Source: Lingula anatina
Taxonomy: Eukaryota; Brachiopoda; Lingulata; Lingulida; Lingulidae
Direction of reading: 5' to 3'
Assembly (NCBI RefSeq): GCF_001039355.2
Contig: NW_019776053.1
Coordinates: 97,737 to 127,614 of the forward strand
DNA: 29,878 nt
Position numbers and translations under genes: made by a program
Notes under the pieces: generated by a model
What the model saw: only the letters and a program-made list of their open reading frames with translations
Told to the model about the DNA's origin: nothing
The model's database searches: none
Shown: one piece after another, positions 1 to 9,341 of the stretch
Numbering within the stretch: position 1 is the first letter of the stretch
Layout: each line of letters starts with the position of its first letter

Positions 1-492
1 TTTGATATTTGATGATCATTCTGACATCTTTTCTATTAGGATACTTTATGAAAAATATATTGGAAATATTTAAAAGTTTGATGATAAAATAGTGAGTGAA
101 AGAATGAAAAATAAATCATGAAAATCTTCATTTTTATACCCATGAAATTTGGATTCCCATGAAGAAAAGGACCTATTTTATATTCAGTCACCATAGCATT
201 GTTTTCTACATAGTTTGCACAGAGATGTACATTTTGTTATTATTTGAAAGTTTGGTGGTGAAAATTTTGGTGAATATTTTTAAAACAAGTATTCATCTTA
301 CTACCTGTAGGTTTTGCACTTCCATGTCAAAATGCTACATTTTTAACTCAAGAAATTGGCCCCATCGCCTTTTTACTGAATTCTTCTTATATAGCATACC
401 CAGTATTTTACCATTCAAACTTTCAAATATTTCCAATATATTCTTCATTAAGTATCCTTAAAGAAAAGATGTCAGAATGATCAAATATCAAA
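1..492. repeat. Inverted repeat pair at window start
   Basis: Bases 1-90 are the approximate reverse complement of about 413-492; both contain the block ending in the motif gacatcttttct or its complement. The two arms face each other across about 320 bp. The right arm is also the first part of the tandem array that follows, so this is one repeat family present in both orientations. The intervening sequence (about 160-412) has a short open frame that looks like chance in AT-rich DNA; no gene is supported. Confidence 0.7.
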
Positions 493-960
493 TAGATAGC
501 CTTTTCATAGGGGAGTCATTGGGTGTTACAATACAAATCTTTAATTTTTCTTATTTTTCATGTGTTTTTTATTATTTTTTTCACCCAATTTTTTAACCAT
601 CAAACTTTCAAGTACTTTCAATATATTCCTCATAAAGTATCCTCAAAGAAAAGATGTCAGAATGTTCATCAAATATCAAATAAATAGCTTTTTCATAGGG
701 GGGTCATTGGGTGTTCGAATATAAATCTTTAATTTATCTTATTTTTTAATGTGTTTATTATTATTATTATTTTTTTCACCCAATTTTTTAACCATTAAAC
801 TTTCAAGTACTTTCAATATATTCCTCATAAAGTATCCTCAAAGAAAAGATGTTGAAATGGTAATCAAATGTCAAATAAATAGCTTTTTCACAGGGGAGTC
901 CTTGGGTGGTAAAATACAAATCTTTAATTTTTTTTTATTTTTTTCATGAAAATCTTCACC
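413..960. repeat. Tandem repeat, ~190-bp units
   Basis: About two and a half diverged direct copies. The landmark caaatatcaaat (or its variant caaatgtcaaat) recurs at about 482, 670 and 864, giving spacings of 188 and 194 bp. Each copy has the same order: a tttttcataggggagtcatt-like block, a T-rich stretch, tttcacccaattttttaacc, then aagatgtcagaatg. No coding signal is seen. Confidence 0.8.
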
Positions 961-1196
961 TGCAAACTAACAAAAAGTGCCAATGTGTCCTCCATTATGC
1001 ATACTACAAGATCATAGTCATTTACTCAAATTAAATTAGATTTTTGAATGTTTTTTGATGGGAGTCAGATTTTCATGGTACACTGGGCCTCTGAGGCCCG
1101 GTTTCAGGGTTTACGTAGGGTTCCATTTCCTTGTGGATGAGGGTTAAGAAGTAAATGCTGGACCAAAATGGTTCCTTCTCAATATCAGGCATATAA
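961..1196. other. Non-coding stretch with short palindrome
   Basis: No gene is seen. A small GC-rich palindrome (gggcctctgaggccc, 1085-1099) is the only structured feature. A short minus-strand open frame at 1073-1255 contains PYVNPETGP, loosely like a translated frame of the MITE at 18257-18394, so it may be an old diverged member of that family. This is weak. Confidence 0.25.
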
Positions 1197-1499
1197 CTTA
1201 GGTTTGGGAGGAAAGACCACTTTGACTTCCAATCTGTCTGCATTATAGCATACATGCCAGTACTACATGGCTTGAAGTCAGCAGATTATGCTTTGTCACA
1301 GTGGCAAGATGAGTTCACTGAATATATCCTGTAAGGAGCACTCAAAAGTCAGGAAAAGTCTCTCACTATCCAACTCATCCCTGCTTTGGACCCTCAAGAA
1401 AAGTTCCTCGTCTTTTGGTGGAGAGCCATGGAGTTCCTCTTCCAAGTAAAAAAAATCTCTTCTTCAGGACATCATACTGGCAGTTTCTCATAATCTTAA
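1197..1499 (+). pseudogene. Coding-like stretch with one in-frame stop, unassigned
   Basis: One plus-strand frame is open for about 100 codons except for a single TAA at 1332-1334. The TAA follows a stretch reading SQWQDEFTEYIL and precedes one reading LDPQEKFLVFWWRAMEF. A single CAA-to-TAA change would explain the stop. The composition (W, F, D, E mixed, no repeats) looks protein-like. The minus strand over 1296-1460 is also open (54 codons), so the orientation is not certain. No family is recognised. It could be a fragment of a retroelement or a dead exon of an unrelated gene; it does not match any part of UGGT that I know. Confidence 0.3.
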
Positions 1500-1661
1500 A
1501 GGTCTAAAAAAGCAAATCAAAATTTACATTATGTGTTGCCAATATGGAAAAATAATTGATGAAAGAGAAATCATGCACCTATAATGCCTAATATAAGACA
1601 AATGATTATCAGCTGATTAAAATTCTGCTTACTCTAAACACATGTTCAGTCCCATGTTGGA

Positions 1662-1754
1662 TCATCTGGATCCTTTAATTTCCTCTTCTTCAGCATCTTC
1701 CTCCTCTTCCATCTGCACTTCTTCCAGTTCAGGCATCCCATAGGAAAATGTTAC
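1662..1754 (-). CDS. Possible terminal exon with acidic C-terminal tail
   Basis: On the minus strand an AG acceptor (plus 1755-1756) precedes 30 codons and a TGA (plus 1662-1664). The reading is VTFSYGMPELEEVQMEEEED followed by AEEEEIKGSR, about half Asp/Glu. Such acidic tails are common at the C-terminus of nuclear and cytosolic proteins, but no family is named by this one. It starts in phase 0 and does not join in phase to the exons of the minus-strand gene model at 1954-2604, so it is either from another transcript, an alternative terminal exon, or a chance GA-rich purine run. Confidence 0.3.
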   Translation of the reverse strand, partial: VTFSYGMPELEEVQMEEEEDAEEEEIKGSR

Positions 1755-1953
1755 CTTGATACGGCAACCAAAAAAAAAAGCAACATTACATAAAATTAAG
1801 ATAGTCAAGTTTAAGAAAAATCATGTAAAAACATAATTGAAATAAGCATAAAACTCAGCTGAAATAAGTATAAATGCCATTTTTCTCAATATGATCGACT
1901 TCAATTATCTAGACTATCATCTTCAACTGCACTAGTATTAACTACAACTTGAT

Positions 1954-2604
1954 TTAGATGCCTAAAGAAATAGCATCTTGGTCATACGTCTTGAATACTG
2001 TTTTTTGTCTGCCCAGATGTAAGAGGCACAAGTAATGTGCCCTCGGTAAGTCAACATTTCGCCCCAGTCATTGTAATGTACATGTAATGAGACTAGTATC
2101 TCCCACCATGTCCATTTCCATTTAAACTTTCTTTGCTGTATAAACTAATCCAAACCCTGTCAGAGTCGACATATGAGCAACACTTGTAATTTCTGTCATC
2201 GATACCAATCATATTTGTTACAATTTCATGGCATATTTTGACAGACGAGCCTGACTGAATCGTTAAGAAACACAACAAACACACATAAATAAACATTAAT
2301 CTATGTGCTTAATAAATGTTTTCACTGGTGTCTTATCTCAAACATTATTGTAAATGGTACTCACAAATCCAGTAAATATTTCGCGGCCTGGCGATCCTTC
2401 GTATCCATGGCCACCCAAGCAGGTTTCATCTGCCTTCTTCCTTTGCCGGTGTTTATTGTTTGTTTGTCGTACATTTGCTGATACACTGTTTTACGCATTT
2501 TCTTTTCTGGTGTTGATTTTTGTAAAGGGTGTTTCCTTTTTTCTTTTTGTTATCTTTCTTACCTTCTTCGATGGAGTCCCAGCTAACTGAGCCTCCTGTT
2601 CCAT
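1954..2604 (-). CDS. Candidate four-exon gene, 64-aa unknown protein
   Basis: Minus-strand model: exon 1 2604-2563 (ATG at 2604, MEQEAQLAGTPSKK, donor GTAAGA), exon 2 2429-2365 (MKPAWVAMDTKDRQAAKYLL, acceptor GCAG, donor GTGAGT), exon 3 2254-2222 (QARLSKYAMK, acceptor TTCAG, donor GTAACA), exon 4 2008-1954 (QKTVFKTYDQDAISLGI, stop TAA, pyrimidine-rich acceptor). Lengths 42, 65, 33 and 55 sum to 195, exactly 65 codons, and all phases join. The product would be basic to neutral and largely helical from about residue 25, with no signal peptide or membrane segment. The initiation context (gacaacATGG) is good. I do not recognise the family. An alternative reading of exon 3 is a 67-codon open frame (2093-2296) with a hydrophobic start. 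The model rests on splice-site logic only. Confidence 0.42.
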
Positions 2605-3190
2605 GTTGTCTTTTCCCGGCAGCTTGAACTGGTTTTAACTAGGTCGCAATACGAGAATCTCACGATATCTGGAAGTCTAAAGAGTTCAGTGGAATCTGGC
2701 TGCCTTCATACAACTTGGTACTGGGACTGCGGGGGTTGTGGACAATACCAACTCTCAGGGTATGACTGTGCTTCTACAAAGATACACAGAATGGCTGATT
2801 ATTTGATTAATTTTAAATATCTGAAAAATAAGTCATCTGACTGACAGATGCTTCGAACAGAATTAATAAGAAAAACATGAAATATGTAGCTGTATTTGAT
2901 CATAAAAGATACATTAAAGTAGCAACCCACATAATCTACGTTAACTACGATAATTGTCATCAAACTCTCTCTGTGCCAGCCTAGCCATAGTGGAAAACGA
3001 GCTACGACCGACTTACTCCACCTAACTAGCAGGCGTAAATTTACGACTAAGTTAAGACCGACGTAAACACTACTCCAGTTTGGTGCAACTGGCTTTTCTC
3101 GGGCGTAGCATTTTGCACCCTGTTTACGCCGGCGCAACTGCTACGCCTCACTTACGACCGGTTGGTGCAACTGGGCCCTGAAGAGTAATC
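2605..3190. other. Intergenic; possible promoter and small repeat
   Basis: 2605-2790 is less AT-rich than its surroundings and lies directly 5' of the minus-strand gene model, so it could hold that gene's promoter; no defined element is visible. About 2980-3185 is a CG-containing repeat-like segment. The block ttggtgcaactgg occurs twice in direct orientation (about 3080 and 3163), and the segment ends in ggttggtgcaactgggccct, the kind of end often seen on small mobile elements in invertebrates. No matching left terminus was found. Confidence 0.3.
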
Positions 3191-3688
3191 TGTTTAAAAC
3201 CTTCCATAGAAAAGTGACCTGGGAGTACAGGCTATGATGTATTTAGGTATAGCAAAGTGCTTCTCTGAGGATATTTTTTATCTTATCTGTAATTATTGAA
3301 TTAAAATTCACATTTTATTTTCATGGTATGATGGCAGTCTCATAAATGTGTTGCTTTGTGTATATTTGGTATAAGGGACATCCTAGAATATTGCTGATAC
3401 TAAAGCTTACCTAGTTGGATATCTTAAAGTTTAAACACACTCTTTTACATGCATGTAATTGGCATTTATTGTTTTTAAAACTTCTTCACTTACTTCAGAC
3501 ACAAATTAGATGTAGTGTTATTAGTGGATCATTTTTTTCTTCAATTTTGCAGGGGTTCTTTTTATGTGCAGACATTGCATTGTACATTTTCTTCTGTGCT
3601 GTCACTATTGTTAGTTTTTCTCGTTTGAATAATTCTGGCAATTGACAAAATGCTTGAAATATTAACTTGCCTTAAATCACTATTTTAG
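3191..3688. other. Presumed UGGT intron, nothing recognised
   Basis: AT-rich sequence with no supported gene. It ends in the acceptor cactattttag of the first UGGT exon. The expected upstream UGGT coding (the segment before GYFQLKA) was searched for in all plus-strand frames back to position 1 and not found, so either the preceding intron is longer than 3.6 kb or this copy is truncated at its 5' end. Confidence 0.4.
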
Positions 3689-3774
3689 GGTTATTTCCAA
3701 CTGAAAGCTAAGCCAGGGGCTTGGATGTTACAACTTTGACATGAACGTTCAGAGGAAATCTACAAGATAGCAAG
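3689..3774 (+). CDS. UGGT: UGGT exon: end of beta-sandwich domain, with stop
   Basis: Reads GYFQLKAKPGAWMLQL, then TGA at 3737-3739, then HERSEEIYKIA. The family has LGYFQLKANPGAW-L-L-R here, so the stop replaces a conserved Arg, consistent with a CGA-to-TGA transition at a CpG. Acceptor ttttag at 3687-3688, donor gttagt at 3775. The exon ends in phase 2 and joins correctly to the next one. Confidence 0.9.
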
Positions 3775-4102
3775 GTTAGTTACCACTTTGTGCTGCCATA
3801 GTAGAGTTGTTCTTAATCACCTTTATTTGCTAAAGTTAATGTGGTGTAAGTTATTGTCTTGGGCTGTAGATGTCCTAAATTCGATGAAAATATCAAGTAC
3901 ATTATGTATTAATTTCAAGTTACGTATGATTCTGTGTTCTGGAGTCATTTTCAGTGCCTTGGACTAACAAGTCGGCCAGTTGATGTTATTACTTAGTATT
4001 TTGCTTTGTTGAGACTAAATGTTTTAACCTTGCTAGGAAAAGTTAATGAAGGCTATAATGGTTCTTTATATACTGTTCATCTTCTACGTTTTCCTCCTCT
4101 AG

Positions 4103-4187
4103 CCATGAGAGGACAGACTCTCCACCAGATTCACCTAACATTACTATTGTCATGAACAGTTTCCTCAGTAAAATCATCAAAGTCAAG
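4103..4187 (+). CDS. UGGT: UGGT exon: SHERTDSPPD to KIIKVK
   Basis: The AG carried over from the previous exon plus C gives Ser, then HERTDSPPDSPNITIVMN and SFLSKIIKVK. In animal UGGT the same place reads SH-GTDSPPD...KIIKVKVQKK. The frame is open. Acceptor ctcctctag at 4101-4102, donor gtgggt at 4188, phase 0. It encodes the last strands before the flexible linker to the catalytic domain. Confidence 0.92.
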
Positions 4188-4591
4188 GTGGGTAGTGCTG
4201 AGGGTGGTGACTTTCATGGGTTTGTGGAAAATTTATGTTGACAGAATGATTCTGCTGTTCTAGGTACTACTTAAAAACAGAAAATACTGTTACACTACTA
4301 CCAAACCAGATAAAGATCAAACTAAAACATATTATTCCTACCAGCTTCTTCAGTTTTAATTATAAAATATTTTCTCAAGTATTATTCATATTTACAGAAT
4401 TTATGTTTATAAGGCTCAGTAAGCTTGCTTTGTTGACCTGTTTCAGAGGTGTGTAAAGCACTTGCTTCACAAAATATAAACTATATCATCTATGAGGTAT
4501 TGCCATATATGTACATGCAGATTATTCAAAGTGGATATGTGTACTCGGAGAGTAACCAGAGTCCATTCTAAGTTCCATTCTAAGTTCTCCA

Positions 4592-4913
4592 TCATTCTGA
4601 TCTTCTTATTTTCAAAGTGATTGCTCTCTCATTGCGATCTGCTTATTTTCAAAATGATTGCTCTCTCTCTCATTGTGATCTGCTTATTTTCAAAATGATT
4701 GCTTTTCATTGTGATCTGCTTATTTTTAAAATGATTGTTCTCTCTCATTGTGATTTGCTTATTTTCAAAATGATTGCTTTTCATTGTGATTTGCTTATTT
4801 TCAAAATGATTGCTCTCTCTCATTGTGATCTGCTTATTTTGAAAATAATTGCTCTCTCATTGTGATCTGCTTATTTTCAGAATAACTGCTCTCTCATTGT
4901 GATCTGTTTTTAG
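4592..4913 (+). repeat. Minisatellite, ~37-bp unit, reaching exon acceptor
   Basis: About eight direct copies built on tcattgtgatctgcttattt followed by tcaaaatgattgctctc. Small length changes come from the internal tctctctc run and from shortened copies lacking it. The last copy degenerates into gatctgtttttag, which is the splice acceptor of the next UGGT exon, so the array supplies the branch-point and pyrimidine-tract region of that exon. Open frames on both strands here are repeat artefacts. Confidence 0.9.
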
Positions 4914-4998
4914 GTAAGCAAGAAGCCAGGGCAGGGGTCAGATGATTTGTTGGGAGGAGTAGGAGACAAGAGGAGGGGTTATGAGATTCTTTATCCAG
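4914..4998 (+). CDS. UGGT: UGGT exon: linker to catalytic domain
   Basis: Reads VSKKPGQGSDDLLGGVGDKR and RGYEILYP, then one base (phase 1). Family members have V-KK-...EDLLSD at this place, followed by a poorly conserved acidic linker. The frame is open. Acceptor tttttag at 4912-4913, donor gtaaaa at 4999. The second half (RRGYEILYP) differs from the usual acidic SGFWDS-like linker, which may be lineage divergence or decay. Confidence 0.85.
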
Positions 4999-5040
4999 GT
5001 AAAACATATTTCCATATTGTGAAAATAACACTTTTCTTCA

Positions 5041-5565
5041 AGAACATGTGGAGATGAAGGGTGTATGTTATATTCCAGTGTAGAGATGAAGGATGTATGT
5101 TATATTCCAGTGTAGAGATGAAATGTGAATGTTATATTCCAGTGTAGAGATGAAGTGTGTATGTTGTATTCCAGTGTAGAGATGAAGTGTTTATGTTGTA
5201 TTCCAGTGTAGAGATGAAGTGTGTATCTTGTATTCCAGTGTAGAGATGAAGTGTGTATATTATATTCCAGTGTAGAGATGAAGTGTGTATGTTGTATTCC
5301 AGTGTAGAGCTGAAGCGTATATATGTTGTAGAGATGAAGTGTGTATTTTGTATTCCAGTGTAGAGATGAAATGTGTATGTTGTATTCCAGTGAAGAGACG
5401 AAGTGTGTGTGTTGTATTCCAGTGTAGAGACGAAGTGTGTATGTTGTATTCCAGTGTAGAGATGAAGTGTGTATGTTGTATTCCAGCATAGAGATGAAGT
5501 GTGTATGTTTTATTTCAGTGAAGAGATTAAGTGTGTATATTATATTCTAGTGTAGAGATGAAGGA
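5041..5565 (+). repeat. Minisatellite, 32-bp unit ending in tattccag
   Basis: About sixteen direct copies of tgtagagatgaagtgtgtat plus gttgtattccag, 32 bp each with occasional shorter units (for example near 5330). It begins about 45 bp after the donor of the preceding UGGT exon. Because the unit length is not a multiple of three, the open frames seen on both strands (5100-5489 minus, 5285-5491 plus) reflect lack of stops in the repeat, not a gene. Confidence 0.93.
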
Positions 5566-5654
5566 TAAAGAATTTTTGGTCACCCTAAAATTTGAATTGT
5601 GTGTAGTAGGTAAAGAATTTGTCTGGATGTGACTTTTGGCTTATTTTTAAGATT

Positions 5655-6215
5655 GTGATATTTGCAACTTAACTGTTATTTAGAAACAGCAAAGCCTGGT
5701 GTGTTAGCCCGTGTATCACTCATACATCTTGCCTGTTCACCTAGGAATGATGTTCACCTATATTGAAATAGGTGATATGTTGGCATCTGAACTCTGATAT
5801 CAACCTGATTTTATGGTTCATTTGGCACATTTGCCAGTTATCTTGCAATAATTTTGATAAATCCAATGTTTATCCAACGTCTTATCAACGTTATGGTTCA
5901 ACGTTGTTTCAATGTTAAAACAGCATATTTTGCCCGCTGGGTAAATGCACTGAAAAAATCAGACAAAGCAGGCACTTGGATGTTTTTACAGTGTACGTTA
6001 TAATTGTGTACCTGTGTTTTGTACCAAAAATAAAAACATTTCAGGTCATTTTAATGTCTTTTCATGCAAGAATGTTGTCTAACAACTGGGGGTTGATACA
6101 TTGTTGTTATCTGACATTGAGTCAACTTTCAAATTCAATGGTTATCCAACGTATTATCAGCGTTATGGTTCAACGTTGTTTCAATGTTAAAACAACATAA
6201 TTTGCCAGCTGGGAT
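5655..6215. repeat. Interspersed repeat segment with CAACGTTG-type copies
   Basis: 5655-5832 recurs, with a few percent difference and a short indel, at 18527-18709. Next to it, about 5866-5942 recurs at about 6136-6213: both read tatccaacgt...ttatggttcaacgttgtttc...aatgttaaaacancata and end in gctggg. The palindromic core caacgttg is typical of a repeat type found widely in animal genomes. No coding function is seen. About 6216-6600 is AT-rich with several tctgtcagac-like motifs and no gene. Confidence 0.75.
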
Positions 6216-6598
6216 AGACAGCAGGTAGAGGAGGCTGAAAACATTTCTTAATACTGACAGAGGCTGTATGACAAAAAAAGTGTCTTGATAGATGTTTCTT
6301 TGCATCTCTTTTAAGTTTGTTTTATCTAGATTTTGTGCTAAGAGAGTAACAGAATAAGGTTGTTCATTTGTTAGTCTGTCCCTTCATCTGACTGCAGTTT
6401 TCAATCAGTTCCAAGTTTTCCATACACTGGGTGCAGACTTTACTAAAGGCCAAAAAATCTGTCAGACATTTGGTCTGGCAAGTTTGAAAATTCTGTCAGA
6501 CTGAAACAAAATCTCTCAGACCAAAGTATAATAATTGAAATTTGACAAATTATTTTTGTTTTCAGGTGTATTTTATAACCTTTTTAATTATCAGCATT

Positions 6599-6602
<4 letters not shown>

Positions 6603-6689
<87 letters not shown>
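6603..6689. repeat. (TA)n microsatellite
   Basis: An uninterrupted TA dinucleotide tract of about 87 bp, a perfect palindrome able to form cruciform structure. The minus-strand open frame with alternating I and Y over it is an artefact. Confidence 0.98.
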
Positions 6690-6693
<4 letters not shown>

Positions 6694-6934
6694 GAAAAAA
6701 ATAGACAAAAAATGATTTGCATGACAAGTTTTTTTATCTAATGAAAAAGGTGTAGTAGAATGATACAAGGACTAAGACCAATACAAGTATGACGAATGTG
6801 TAATCAGATAACCATTTCATCCGTTTTTTTTTGGCAATATAACATATGCATTGTGAAACAGCACAGTAAGACAGTCTCTTTCATCCAATGGAAACTTTGA
6901 TAGGGGATGCCCAGCCTGAGGCTAAATTCCTTCT

Positions 6935-7384
6935 TCATTTTTTTTTCTTAATAAAAAGAAACACAAACTGTGAGCCTTCATCAAGTTCATGTGTACTTTC
7001 TCCAACTCGTGGGCTAAACAGTACATGTGCAAGTAGATATATATGTTAGATAATATCAGAACCCATAATAAAGCAATAAGATTTATGTTGCTGTTGATCA
7101 TAATACTTCTGACACTCAGTACACACCATTTTCGTCTCCCCCAGATTGTTAGTCCGCCAGGGCCTACCTTCTTTCCAATTTCAGAAAACTTCCAATCAGT
7201 CTGGTTCTTTTCCACACTTTGTTTTCATTTTTCCCACGCTGTGCACCAACAAAGTATTTTAAGTTCAACAACGTCACCTTTCTAATCAAAAGACTTAGCC
7301 ATGAGTACTGTGCACGATTAAGAAGAAACAGAGGATCAAGTCAGTAAAAACCGCAAAAAGCGTGAGCACATGTATTGCAGCCAT
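6935..7384 (-). CDS. Weak three-exon model, small membrane-type protein
   Basis: Minus-strand model: exon 1 7384-7316 (context acaaaATGG; MAAIHVLTLFAVFTDLILCF then FLI, a hydrophobic signal or anchor; donor GTGCAC, weak), exon 2 7238-7168 (RGKNENKVWKRTRLIGSFLK; acceptor GCACAG, donor GTAGGC), exon 3 7013-6935 (SPRVGESTHELDEGSQFVFL then FIKKKK, stop TGA; acceptor TTTAG). Lengths 69, 71 and 79 sum to 219, exactly 73 codons. The C-terminal KKKK would fit the dilysine ER-retrieval pattern of membrane proteins. No family is recognised, the first donor is poor, and the Lys run is simply a poly-A stretch, so this may be chance. Confidence 0.22.
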
Positions 7385-8196
7385 TTTGTTGCGCAAGGGT
7401 ATCACAAAAACGAGACTGTACATTACATCATCCAGGAATCCCCCAACCTCAGCCAGTCACAAAATAGTATTTGTGAGTGAAACTGAGGTTAATTAATTAT
7501 GTATAATTAGCTGGGAACTCCCCGGGAGTTTGATCCTGTTTCTCTTTTTGAATGAAGTAAAATATATATCGCCCAGAAAAGAAACAACAACATATTCCCT
7601 ATATTTACACATTCCCAGTCACTTTGAAAACTTGCTGGACATAAGGTCCGACAATACAGGTTTTTTTATCGGCCCGAGACAAAATTTTCCAGGCATGTGT
7701 ATATGTATTAAGTTGTTAGTGCATGTTTGAAGTTTTTTTAAGCAGACTATCTGTATATTCCTCTCTGTTGTGATCAAGGTGACATCACATTGTGATTTTT
7801 TGCCAGCTTTATGTTCTGGATAATGTAATGTTGATGGAATGTCAGAATTTGCAGGCAGGGGCTTTTAATGGTTTTTTATAACCAGGTGATGGATCAGCGT
7901 CAGTGTAGTTGTGTAATTTTGTGTGTTTTTAATATAGATATTTGATTATAATTAATTTTTTTTAATCTACAGATCTTCTATTCTTACGTATATATCAATA
8001 TGGTATTCAATTTTATTGAAACCAAATCTTTGTTATTTAATAAAATGTACATTGTATTACCGTGTTTACACATAATGTATGACCATTTTGTTTGCTTCTT
8101 ATGCAATATTTAATTTCAATTAGAATAATTAATTCCATTATTGATAACATATTTTCATATTATAGTTTTTTTAATGCTTTAAGCTGTTTTTGTTAA
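7385..8196. other. UGGT intron, nothing recognised
   Basis: AT-rich intron sequence. No gene, RNA or repeat structure could be supported; the plus-strand frame at 7530-7730 has no protein-like features. Confidence 0.4.
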
Positions 8197-8534
8197 AGGG
8201 ATAATAACTCTTCGTTTCGGCCAAAAAATGAATTTTCCTGGAGTAAACAACAATTTTCCCATACTAACCAATGGTTAATAAATCCATTTTTACATTCAAA
8301 GTTAGTCCCTGGTTTTTTTCTAAAAAGTTTGGTTTTTTGTTAAAATCTCTTAAGAGATTTTAACAGAGTATAGCCATCAATGGAGGTCACGTGGTTTAAA
8401 GACAAGCTCAAATATCAGAATTTATAGTTATAACTGCCGTTTTTATGGTAAAACAGAATATATTCTATTTCTATGAGTTATTCACAATGTTTTTATTGTG
8501 AAATATAGATCTCATACGAAGAGTTATTATCCCT
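8197..8534. mobile_element. TIR element with TTAA target duplication, copy 1
   Basis: The left end AGGGATAATAACTCTTCGT and the right end ACGAAGAGTTATTATCCCT are exact inverted repeats of 19 bp. Both are flanked by TTAA (8193-8196 and 8535-8538). The 338-bp body has no transposase and contains a perfect 26-bp palindrome at 8339-8364, centred on cttaag. TTAA duplication is the hallmark of piggyBac-type transposition, but piggyBac ends usually start CCC, so the family assignment is open. It is a non-autonomous element inside a UGGT intron. Confidence 0.85.
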
Positions 8535-8777
8535 TTAACTGTCCTTTATTGGGGCGATTGTGAAGAATAGTTGCAGTTACAGTTTTACTGTATGCACAGT
8601 ATGTTTGTGTATTATTTTGAATGGGACATTTATCTTGAAATTTCCTGTTTCCTACAATTGTCTTACAGTTTTTTATAGAAGGGACCCCTATGGCATGACT
8701 TGCTGAACACAGGACAAAATCTCTGTCATATTCTTTTGCCTCTCATGTTTCCTCTTTGTTTTCCAGTTCCCTCTCAG

Positions 8778-8921
8778 GCCCTAGTGAAGAGGGGAATCGA
8801 GTGAAGAAAGTGAATATATTTTCAGTGGCATCAGGACACCTTTATTAGAGATTCCTCAGGTAGAAGTGCTGTCACCTTCACACTTGATGTAGAAAAAATT
8901 ATAATTGTTGATGCTGATCAG
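8778..8921 (+). pseudogene. UGGT: UGGT catalytic-domain exon(s), stop plus deletion/fusion
   Basis: Starts after acceptor ccctctcag (8776-8777) in the phase set by the previous exon and reads PSEEGNRVKKVNIFSVASGH, LY, then TAG at 8846-8848, then RFL and a split Arg. The family has NIFSVASGHLYERFLR, so GAG (Glu) became TAG. At 8860 the sequence jumps. After about 14 unclear bases it reads TFTLDVEKIIIVDADQ in a different frame, which corresponds to the family's LFPL-V-K--FVDADQ some 65 residues further on. The block between (the IMMLSVL... to WGYKI segment of the GT24 fold) is absent. The DAD of VDADQ, the metal/UDP-binding acids, is intact. Donor gtaaaa at 8922. Confidence 0.85.
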
Positions 8922-9341
8922 GTAAAAAGACTTTGTACTCCTTTTTATGATTCCAGTTGCCACAAATTGATTTACAAAAACTTCTTGTTTTTTAGTGAGA
9001 TGCTGTCTTAGTATTTGTACAAGGTACATAATCTAACTTGAATTGCCTGCATTAAAAATAGCAATTTTTATAAAAACAAATATCTGAAACAATGAATCCA
9101 GATTTTGGATATTTTCCCTCCTAAAATGCTTAATGCCAGTTTTACCAGATTTTCTTTTTAAATACAGTTCCAGCCATTTCATTTTTTCACCTCAATACAT
9201 TAGACTCAAAGCTTAAAGAAAAATACATGAAGAAAATACTTTTTATAATGTTTTAAGTATTATCTCATAACATTATTTTGTTCCACAGGATTCTCGTTAT
9301 GTTTAATTTTTTTACTAATCCCTAACTGTTTTCTGTGTCAG

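Noticed and set aside
2354-2590. 78-aa plus-strand frame starting MVLTNPVNISRPGDP
   Set aside because: It is the complement of exons 1-2 of the better supported minus-strand model and of the T-rich intron between them.
4629-4865. Frames with repeated FKMIALSHCDLLI or ENKQITM motifs
   Set aside because: They are translations of the 37-bp minisatellite.
5100-5491. Long open frames on both strands with repeated HTSSLHWNT-like or CCIPV-like motifs
   Set aside because: They are translations of the 32-bp minisatellite, which lacks stops in these frames.
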